From Trichoplax sp. H2 (lineage: Eukaryota; Placozoa; Uniplacotomia; Trichoplacea): a DNA stretch of 64,000 bases. Location of the stretch: the NCBI GenBank assembly GCA_003344405.1, contig NOWV01000055.1:124001-188000 (forward strand), given 5' to 3'. Positions within the stretch are counted from its first letter, which is position 1. Every line of letters starts with the position of its first letter. A program made the translations under genes and the position numbers. Under the pieces are notes generated by a model, which made no database searches, was not told where the DNA came from, and saw only the letters and a program-made list of their open reading frames with translations. Shown one piece after another: positions 54,553 through 64,000 of this stretch.

Positions 54553-55745
54553 GCCAATTGACTATGTTAAACTTATGGATTTTGAAATGTTAAAATAGCC
54601 AAAAAATTTGCTCATTTAAAATGCGAAATCATGTAACCTGTATTTTATGACCATACTGCGCCAAAGTGAGGTTTCTGTATGCGGTATAGTTGCTGATTCT
54701 AGTATTTAAAGATTAAATTACGTTATATGCGCTCGAAGAATTTCAAATGGCATCATGACTTCTTTTAGCTCGATTTGCTCTCATTCATTCATGTGCTTGG
54801 TAACTTTTTGGTATAGAATTTTATATTGAATGAAATGAAATTGATCCATTTAACATCAGAAAATGGATGCATACAAAAGTAACATTTGTCAGAAGTTAAG
54901 GTACTATCGATACTGCATGTAGTAATACTGTTTTGCATTGAAACTGAAAATAAAGTCACTTTTGAAAATACCCTATGCAAACATCATTCATCGCTTATTC
55001 CAGTTTCTAATTTTAACATATAAATACACCCATATAAGATACTCCTAGTATAGCGACTAGCGTTGCATTGCAACCTAAATATTCAGCGTACAACATTCCC
55101 TAATTTATAGTCAAAACCCTCTAATCTTTCTCTCCTACCCTTCCTTACAGAAGAAAACTTTGATATCAAGAATTATCATTTGCCGATAAACGTCGTTTTC
55201 ATTTAGCCGATAGGAGAGACAAACTCTGTTGCGATATTGCAATTAGCATACTTCATTAACGATTAAAAAGAGACTAGATAAAGCATTATGTATTTATTAG
55301 CACGGACATCTCTCCTTGAGATTTTCTCTTGGAAATCCCTGTCATTAGTCTCTTATTAAGCCATTTACTCTTTTCAAGTCTCAGGATTGTCAGTACTCAG
55401 TTGAGATATCAGAAATATACGGTCTACTCTACCGTATATTGTACTGTACAGTACTGTATACGGTGTCGTGAGTGTGAACTACTGTACTGTACATGCTGCA
55501 GTATGCAGTATGGTAATGATACTGTGCCAATATACAGTACTGTACTGTTCAGCTGTAGACTGTATGGTACAATACATTATGTATGTATTATACAAGATTG
55601 TTTCGTAAACTCGTAGCCATAGCAACATACGCCTTGTTGTTGCTACTGATGATACTGCTGCTACTAGCTAGAAATCATCGTAGTTGTATGTTAAACCTGA
55701 TAAGTTGTCTACTAAACATCCAGCTAAATCACTAAACTATCGAAA
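54553..55745. other. Intergenic region upstream of ARMC3
   Basis: Includes TACTG/CAGTA runs at about 55430-55570 and the presumptive ARMC3 promoter. Open frames here read through the repeat or lack motifs. Confidence 0.6.
55430..55575. repeat. TACTG/CAGTA repeat cluster
   Basis: TACTGTACAGTACTGTA and CTACTGTACTGTAC occur with CAGTACTGTACTG and imperfect variants, about 180 bp before the ARMC3 start codon. Confidence 0.75.
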
Positions 55746-58700
55746 ATGCCGTCCAAAGTAAAAAAGAAGGATCATAATGAAATACAAAATAATGAAGTAA
55801 GAATAGCAAATTTATCCTTCCTTGCTTTTATTAATCATTTCAGTTATTCCCTTACCCTTAAAGTAATATTTACATCAACAGTATCAGTTGCCATTGAATA
55901 CATCTGTAATAATCAAATAAATAGAGCTAAGATTGACAACGATAGATCGAAATTACGAACAGATTATAGAAAATGAATCGTCTATTTTAATTTGATTGTA
56001 AGCGTAACGAAAGTATCACTATCAATAGTTTGATCCAGTTAATCTGATCTCCAAAAATCCACGAACGGTGGTTTTAATGTTGGATTCGCCGGAGGAGACA
56101 GTGTTAGCATCTGCTTGCGAGGCTATTTATAAATTTGCCGAAAAGTGTAAGTCAATCTTATCTCTAGAAGGCTATACAGGAATACTAACAATTATACTGT
56201 ATAAACAATCGTAAGACTAGATTTGTAATTATTTTCGTATCCGAGTCTCAGTTTCATATGTTACGATAATGTAATAAGTTTTAGTTTGGATAGAGTTGTA
56301 GATTTTATTCAACAATGAATTGAAAATCTCCATCATTTCATATAGCCGATGCAAATAAAATCGAACTACTGAATACTGGCGTAATCAATGGTCTTAATCG
56401 TTTGCTATCGCTTGATGATAAGGCAGTGAGAACCCATGCCGCAGCCTGTCTAGGAACATTAACTGGTCATGGTAAGCCATCATGATCATGCTACGTTTTC
56501 TAACTGCTTGCATATACACATAGCATGCTATACTTAGTAATTTTCTATTATAAACTGTATACTCATCCTGAATGATGATTTACATCCTCACCTAGCCGAA
56601 ATCAGAAAAGCACTTCGTAAAACAAATTGTATAGAGCCACTTATTGCTTTAATACAGCCCGAAGGTAAAATAGTTTTAAATTATTATTTCGCACAATATT
56701 ATCATGACTATCATTTATAAGTAGATAAAATTATTATAATAAGTCTAATTTTCAATTTTTAATTCGAAAGAGGAACTTATCTGTCACGATCATGCGAGCC
56801 TTGCCTTGTGTCATCTTGCAGCAGATTTTACCTCTAAATTAGAGATATTTGAAAAGAATGGATTACAGCCACTAATTAAACTCCTAACTTCTATTGATAG
56901 CGATGTACAGGTAAAATCTATTGAAATAATCTTAAACATACATAAACTTCATAAAAATTATTCATAGAGATAAAATATTTTCCGTGACCAAATGTTAAAC
57001 ATTTGAATCAAAAATAACAAAGATTGATATAATAATTATATCTACAGTAAAGTATTTTTTAGTTATATGTCTAGCTATAATCATTCATAAACTTATGGAT
57101 TTAACGCAGTTGCATATATCTTCGATGTTTACTTATATGGTCACTTATTTTTAATTAATGTAGAAAAACGCTGCTGAAGCCATCTGCTATATGGTTCAAG
57201 ACTATCAGAGTAGACTAGCGATTCGAGATCTACATGGTAAAGTAGTCAAATTTAATGGATCAACAGAAATACTGCAGCTTCAAAAACCTGGATAAATATA
57301 CTGTACTAACACCCAATAATGTATTTGATAGGTTTCAAGCCGTTATTGTTACTCCTCGACTCTGATTACCCAGTTATTCAAGAATTATCCTTAACTACTC
57401 TTTTACGCTGTACTCAAGATGGTTAGGGCAACATTATTCATATACAGAGCTATTACTTGTAAGCGCTAAGATTAAGATGCTATATTCAATAACTGTCATA
57501 TTTATGCTAATTCAACTGTAGCTGATAATCGTGCTGCAATTCGAGAAGTTGGGGGAATGGAAAAATTAGTTGATTTTATTGGCAATAAGGTAACATACTC
57601 ACACCTAACAAAAATACAAAGCAAAATTCAAATGAATGCGATAATACGATTTAGAAGGATACCATAAAATATTACTAAATTGTTACAAATATCAAAATAT
57701 TTACTAGTAAAGAACTGAATAATTATCAATACAGTCAATATTAATATATTAGTTATTCTCGTTATATAAATATCTATTACCTAAATTCTTTAACACTACT
57801 ACTAAAGGACTTTGAAGATCTTCATGTTAACTGCATGGCAATAATCTCTAACTGTCTAGAAGATCACGAATGTATGAAGGTAATCATTCGTTGCATAGGT
57901 TATAGCATCTTACCGATATATTCGGAATAAAGAAAGGTACTTTAAATAAATCTAAATTACTTTTGCTCATTAGCTCATGCAAAATAATCGAGGCTTGGAG
58001 AAATTACTTGCTTTCACAGTTGATTCAACATCTCATGCAATGCAGCAGCGAGCGGTAAACAAGTCATAAAATATGCGATTGGGGAACTTAACTTAAAAAT
58101 TCTAGTGTGCAACTAATGCAAGTTAAATTATAATTTACATATGATTATCTTTAGGCTAGAGCAGTTGGAAATGCTGCCAAAAATGGTAAGGAAACGTCAA
58201 TATTTAATAATTCAACAACAAATACAAAGTAATAATTTAGCATCGATGAAAAATAAAATTACAGATCAACTCTTTATCATCTCTAATAATAGCTGAAAAC
58301 AGAAAGATTTTTCGAGAAATAGAATCCGAAAAACAAATCATCACATTATTTGCATCAGATGTAAGCATGCTAATGATCTAAATTACATTAGTAGTAAGTG
58401 ATTATTATTGTTCTTTATTAAAGTATTAATTTTATATCATTGGTACATAACAGAATATCGGTGTGCAAGCAGCCACAGCTCGTGCTTTAGCACTAATGGC
58501 TGAAAACTCTGGAAGCAGAGAGGCAATAGGACACTTCGGTAGGAATTTAGAAGATCATTGAGTAATCTTATGAATTATTTTGAACGCTATCCTCCTAATA
58601 ATATCCTTAATATAATCTAATTATCACATGACATTACCCCTTACTCAGATGGAGTACCACCGCTTATCTCTTTACTAAATAACGAAAATGTCGAAGCAAG

Positions 58701-61409
58701 AACTTTTGCATCTCTTGCACTCGCTAATATGACATCTTCCCATACAAAGAATTGCAGGTAATTATACCCTTAATTTGCTCTCATTCTGAACAATAGCTTA
58801 TTTGTTGCTGCTACTACAGAAATGGTAATATATTTAATCTCTAAAATATTATATTTATATTTTAGTTTGGTCGTCCAAGCAAATGGAATTGAACCTCTGA
58901 TAGCATTATTAAACGATCATAAATTTGAACCACAAGCAAATGCTGCTGTCTGTTTAACTAATATTGCCGCTGACGGTAATTAAAACGACCCTAGTATCGT
59001 TGAGAATTCATGACATATAGTGTTTTAAGTTCTCAAACTATAGCATAACTGACAATTAACGATTTAAACTCTTAGAGGGATATCGAGCAGAAATCCAGCG
59101 TCAAGGCGTCGTACAATCTCTCGTCAATGCTTTACAATCTATGTTAGCAATTGTAAACTCATTTTTATTAGTAACATATTTTTTCTTTGAATTGTTTCAA
59201 ATCAGTGTACCGGCTAGCCAACTAACTATATACGATTCAAAGCTAACTATATATCTCGCTATTACACATATAGTAATAATACAGTACAAGCAAAAGCTAC
59301 CTTAGCTGTTGCAGCGCTCGTATGCGATACAGAAACTAGAACTGAGGTAAAATTTATAAATTTAAAATTAAGAATTTTATTATTCTGTAATTTTAATAAC
59401 AACTTAAAATGCTTTCATTAATTTGGCTGCTTAGCTGCGAAATTATAGTGGATGTGAACGAATTGTAGCTTTATTAAAATCTGATAATGATCAAGTGCGG
59501 AGATGTGCTTGCTGGACTATCAACTCTTGCGGAAATGACCTGCCTACTGCTACCGACTTTTGTAAACATGGGTAAATGAATATCAATTAGGAATATTTGA
59601 CTCAGCATAGTTAATTCTGATTTAAATTAAATGATCATCTGATATTCTTCGTAATTATACAGTGCATTAGAAATACTGCAGGACATTGCAACATCAAACA
59701 CGCGACAATCGCGATTTGCAAAAGCCGCTCTTGATTGCCTACTAAATTGCAATCTCTCAGCCAAATACAGCTTAAATAATGAAATTAGTGCTCAAAATTT
59801 TATTCAGGATGGATTTTACGATGCAGGACAAGTTAGTTCATATCTATAATATCAATAGGCGATATTGTAACTAAACTGTGACCTCTAAAATTAGTACATA
59901 CTGTAATGTAGACACTTTAGCTCGATATATTATCATACATTGAAAGAATGGCATTTCTTGAAAACTTATTCAAATTTTAATTCGTTACTGTAACTGATCT
60001 TAAATACAGTTATTAACTTTAATTCATATCTTAACTTAGTTACGTCAAGGGAGACCATTTCTAAGCCTTGAGGAATTTAGTAAATCACCTATAGATGCTA
60101 AAAGACCTTATCTGTTGGTTTATACTAAGAATCCTATCAGGTAACTATAATTGCATGCTGTATGCTGCTAAAATAGATGAATACGATAATAAAAGTGTCT
60201 CGTTAACCAGTTGGTATAAATTTGCAATAAAGCATAATAAACTATCTTTACAGGAAAGTTGAGACTCCAGTTACTCAACCCACATCCGAAAAGAAGCACT
60301 CAAGCAGACGCCGAGATGGCCGAAGGTGGGGCTTAACTTTCATATCTGTATATATATAAAGTTGAAAACTTCTTATAATTAATTACCGAAATATTCGATT
60401 TTAATGGTAATTAAGTCCTAATTAAAATCATCTTTATAGTAAAATGAGATCCCGTGAACAAAAAGAGCGAGAAGAGACTGCACGCGAAGAAGAGCAGCAA
60501 CTGCTACTTCAACAACAGTTGGAGGAGGAAAGAAAAGCCGCCGCCGGTGAATGGAGGCCAAATTACGATGCAATCTTAGCAAATTATATACAAGAAGCTC
60601 AAAAAAATATTCAAACTTTACCCAATACGCGTGAGCAAGTTATTGCTTTAGCGAAGTAAGTATTAGGATGTTTCAAATTTATCTATATTCCCTACCTTTA
60701 CGACATACCATGCTATACGTCAAATTAGGGGTGGTTAATTATTTAGGAGCCTAATATCAGAAAATTATTCTTATTTTTGTACTAGATCTGTTAGCGACAA
60801 AATGGGTGGCGTTATCGAGAAAGCCAACTTGGCTGGTTTTGGATATGAACTACATATCAATCAATTGAAATATGAATTAAAGTCGAACATTATACCTCTT
60901 GGTTCTATTTCAATGGGAACATTCTATCACAGAGCACTGTTATTTAAGGTAAGATAAGTGTTACTAATCTACTATAATAAAAAATCAGAGAAATCCTGTA
61001 AGCTAGTTGGAATGTAAGGATAATATTACATACTTTTCTTAATACACGTATTCTCTGTTACTGATAAAGGGCTAATTTATGAACCTTATTCATTAATTAT
61101 AATTATAGGTCGTTGCCGATAGAATAGGAATTAGTACATCTCTGATAAGAGGAAAATATACAAGAGCGTGGAACGAAGTACTAATATCTGACGACCCAGA
61201 GGTAATTTATACTATGACCTTCACAGAGTAACCTTCTTAGTTTGAGTTATAAAAACTTACTAACTTTTTTTGTACTTCTATCATCGTAATTATTACAGCC
61301 TGGACAACCCCGCTATCCACCTAAAAAGTATATTGTTGACTTAATTCACCAACCTGGTCAGTTGCTACTGATTGATTCTATGGAAGCCAAAAAATACTGT
61401 CGATTGTAA
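55746..61409 (+). CDS. ARMC3: Armadillo repeat-containing protein 3
   Basis: Armadillo-repeat scaffold linked in mammals to sperm flagella and ciliated cells. Exons: 55746-55796, 56029-56146, 56346-56471, 56596-56664, 56771-56910, 57164-57236, 57332-57421, 57522-57589, 57808-57879, 57974-58054, 58155-58185, 58293-58360, 58454-58538, 58649-58757, 58866-58975, 59076-59142, 59274-59346, 59435-59571, 59663-59831, 60040-60140, 60254-60325, 60440-60655, 60786-60948, 61109-61201, 61299-61409. All phases close, giving 830 aa (human about 872). The start MPSKVKKK and RTVVLMLDSPEE are typical. About eleven ARM repeats fill residues 25-560 (DSDYPVIQELSL, ISNCLEDHECM, ALMAENSGSREAI, ASLALANMT). A Glu/Gln-rich coiled coil (EEEQQLLLQQQLEEE) follows. 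The C-terminal EDR1-like domain has YELHINQLKYELKSNIIPLG, FYHRALLFK, DRIGI, RGKYTRAWNEV and YIVDLIHQPG. The exon 16 donor (AT|GTTAGC) was chosen because it alone keeps frame. Confidence 0.94.
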
Positions 61410-62435
61410 TTAAAAAAGATAAAATTCTATTGTAACTTGTATCCTCTTATAGTACTACAAAACGATATTATGTACCATACTTGTACCCATAATTACATAT
61501 AATGGACTAGTAATCTAAGTTATATTATAATTACGACTATCTTGCAAGGGTAATATTAATAGATTCGACATCAATTTCTTTTTTAAAACTCTTTATAGCT
61601 TCGACAGCTTTTTTGGTACTATGTAATATGTATCAATTTAGTTTATTATGGCCACAATATTTTGTTTCAACTAATGCTTCTATTTTATAAGCATAAATAT
61701 GTTATATATATATATATATATATATATACTGCATATGTAATAGCATAATTATCGTAGGATTGACATAACGCGTAACTAATAAAATAAATATGGCAAAATA
61801 GATTGCTATTCTTATCCCAATGGCCTATTTCATTGTCAAAATACAGTATAAGCTTGCATAGTTAAGATACTATATCTACTTGAAAGATACCAGAAAAATA
61901 TTAGCAAGGTAACATCTGAACGTAGGTCAATTTTAAACTATATAGTATAAGAACGGTGATTTTATCCACAGGTATGAGGATACCATCAACGTTTTGCGAT
62001 ATTTTGGAACAATAGCCGAATTATCCTTCCTTGATTTACATGATCTCCATACAATTAATCGTTTCTAATTCTCTTTTCATTATATTGATCGAAAAAATTT
62101 CATCATGTGCATCGAACATTTAATTCATATACACATTACTGTATAATTTATACATCATAATTGATACAAGAACAACTATACAATATATTATAGGCCATAG
62201 TACAATTATTTGGCATAATATATAACAGTATATCATCTAAGTACGTTGGTCCCTTCGAGAAAACAGTTATATGGGCGTATTACAAAGACCAAAATTCATA
62301 TAGACAGTATAAACATCACATCTATGCATCGTAATATTTCAGGATAAACTGACACTTTTCTTACAGAATCCGAAGTAAAAATATATATCACAATATAACA
62401 TACATATGATACCTCAAAAAGGGAGCTAATTACAC
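61410..62435. other. Convergent 3' intergenic region
   Basis: Lies between ARMC3 (+) and the BPL_N gene (-). Contains a (TA)n microsatellite at about 61702-61728; otherwise AT-rich with no exon-like frame. Confidence 0.65.
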
Positions 62436-63499
62436 TCACGAATCCTGTAACAGTATGTTTATTAAAAGCGACATAATAGACTTTCGGGCACTATCATATT
62501 CATATAGGAATGTTAATAATTTAGGATCATACTTAGACTTATCTAACAGGCTGAATGGAAATTCTGGATGAACGCCAGATAAAACGGCTATGCCTTTCCC
62601 GACATTACATTTTATAATAGCTGCTCCATCCCATGGATTGTGGCCATCAGATACTTAACAAAATTAATTAAAGAATTGAAAGATGATTAAAGAGGGCTGG
62701 GAGCTATGCATTCAATAGCAATGCATCGATTTTTACAGATAATAATAAAATAGAATATTGCACAGATTGTAGGGTGAATTTGATTAAATATCTATATACG
62801 TGAGCTTATTAGTAACTACTGTATACACGTAAATCGTGCCGCTACAAGTAATCATGGATTCCTAATTATTAACTGTTACAGATTATGCTACATTGTGCAA
62901 TCTTAAAGGATGGAATGGTTACCTTTCTCCTTGTACTTTGCTAACACTTCTATTTGGGGCAGGTCAGAATCAGAAAGGGATTTGGGTACAAATTCACAAC
63001 CACCATTATAATATAGCCTACAAAATGTTGACGACAATTGATTAGCAAGTAGGTCGCCTAGGACAAGATTTGCAGCAGTACTTCCACGATTGTTATTATA
63101 CTGAAAGCCAGGGTAAACTGTCCCCCTAGCTATTCCAGGAAAGAACTCTAGCTCGTTATTTCGACAGATCTCTAATGTTGTCCCTTTTTCAAATTCGACA
63201 GCACTACTTGCAAAATAAGCACCAGCACCAAGACCTAAATAACTGCCACCCTTCTGAACATAACTGTTAATGTAATGGCAACCTTTACCAGCTAGCTTCT
63301 TGACATACGGCGATGCTCTACCTCCTGGAATAATTAAAACCTTGACAGGTGATTCATTTAATTTTAAAATATCGTCAGCCATAATCAACTCAACATGATA
63401 CTCATTTTGTAATGAACAATTTCGCAAGGTCTCCATTACACCACTATAAACTAGATCAATATTAGCCACGCCATCATCAGAATAAATCCAAATCTTCAT
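62436..63499 (-). CDS. Stand-alone biotin-protein-ligase N-terminal-like (BPL_N, GATase1 fold) protein
   Basis: Two exons, 63499-62923 and 62653-62436, join in phase 1 to give 264 aa. The whole length matches the BPL_N domain known from the N terminus of fungal biotin-protein ligases and from stand-alone microbial proteins, a class-I glutamine-amidotransferase-like fold. Visible signatures are MKIWIYSDDG at the start, VLIIPGGRASPYV (about 54-66), the elbow GGSYLGLGAGAYFAS (84-98), FFPGIARGTVYPGFQYN, YYNGG, AAIIKCNVGKGIAVLSG and GVHPEF (219-224). The elbow residue that is normally cysteine (G-x-C-A-G) is glycine 91 here, although the HPE dyad is kept, so classical hydrolase chemistry is unlikely. 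There is no ligase catalytic domain. ATG 63499 is the first in-frame Met after an upstream region with a possible splice signal. Function unknown. Confidence 0.88.
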
Positions 63500-64000
63500 T
63501 TTCGTCCTTACCAATTGACAAAGAAAGAAACTGCCTATTAAAAGTCATCTAAAGCTTCGATAGCTTGCAAAACTTTGCAGCATAGGTAGCAATTTTGCAG
63601 GTCTTCTTGCTGTACTAGTGTAGAGTATACAGTACAGTAAGCATACGATTAATATCGATAGTATATGTGTCACGGTATGCACTGCAGGAGGTAGTGATAG
63701 TAGTGGTGTGCGCTGTACACTACAATGTGATACACTATACAGTATACAATAACGCATGAAAGATTGGTATTATTCTCATCAGCTTAGGAGGCAGGAAAAT
63801 GGAGATTTAATCGAAGTTAGAGTAAAACTAACCACTAGCTCCTCATCTTTTATTGATTGAAATATGATGGTTTATGTAAGTATACTGTTCATGATTACAA
63901 TCTATAATTATAGTAAGATTATAAAATTGTGGATTAATGAGTATACGACTGGTATGGAGTACCATCCACAATTAATACATGGAATTGAGAAGAGTAATAT
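63500..64000. other. Region upstream of the BPL_N gene
   Basis: Holds scattered TACTG/CAGTA-type units (63630-63745) and presumably the BPL_N promoter. The antisense 70-codon frame at 63545-63757 reads through this repeat and is not supported as a gene. Confidence 0.6.

Overview
The window is AT-rich nuclear DNA from a multicellular animal. It holds eleven spliced protein-coding gene models with mostly short introns, GT-AG boundaries and standard stop codons. The gene set (KLHL17-type BTB-kelch, ARMC3, CENP-S, SMG8, SLC35E2, an MS4A-like tetraspan) together with near-complete retention of ancestral intron positions suggests an early-branching, slowly evolving metazoan. My best guess is a placozoan (Trichoplax/Hoilungia type). 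That is inference from content and style; I could not run a search.

Layout: 1-3025 intergenic with hairpins and TACTG repeats; 3026-7744 (+) UDP-glucose 6-dehydrogenase; 7745-11570 intergenic with diverged tandem repeats; 11571-17860 (+) a 12-TM protein made of three MS4A-like four-helix units; 19105-24048 (-) coatomer beta-prime (COPB2); 24049-29247 intergenic with two tandem-repeat blocks; 29248-35139 (+) SMG8; 37844-40254 (+) KLHL17-like; 41388-43370 (-) prohibitin-2 with a U12-type AT-AC intron; 45110-46750 (+) CENP-S/MHF1; 47970-50131 (-) SLC35E2-like transporter; 52043-54552 (+) an unrecognised six-exon gene; 55746-61409 (+) ARMC3 with its C-terminal EDR1 region; 62436-63499 (-) a stand-alone BPL_N protein lacking the usual nucleophile cysteine.

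Eleven gene models were assembled exon by exon by following reading phase across splice sites. Phases close without exception, and the recognised proteins reach near-normal length (UGDH 492 aa, COPB2 906 aa with its start codon, PHB2 304 aa, SMG8 918 aa, ARMC3 830 aa). The genes are not an operon or pathway cluster. They are mostly housekeeping genes in convergent and divergent pairs: MS4A-like/COPB2, KLHL17/PHB2, CENPS/SLC35E2 and ARMC3/BPL_N converge, while COPB2/SMG8, PHB2/CENPS and SLC35E2/orphan gene diverge.

The most distinctive non-coding signal is a dispersed pentanucleotide, (TACTG)n, which repeatedly switches to its complement (CAGTA)n and so builds hairpin-prone palindromes around GTAC. 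It clusters in intergenic gaps, especially 43.4-44.4, 51.0-52.0 and 55.4 kb. I saw no tRNA, rRNA, CRISPR array or recognisable transposase.
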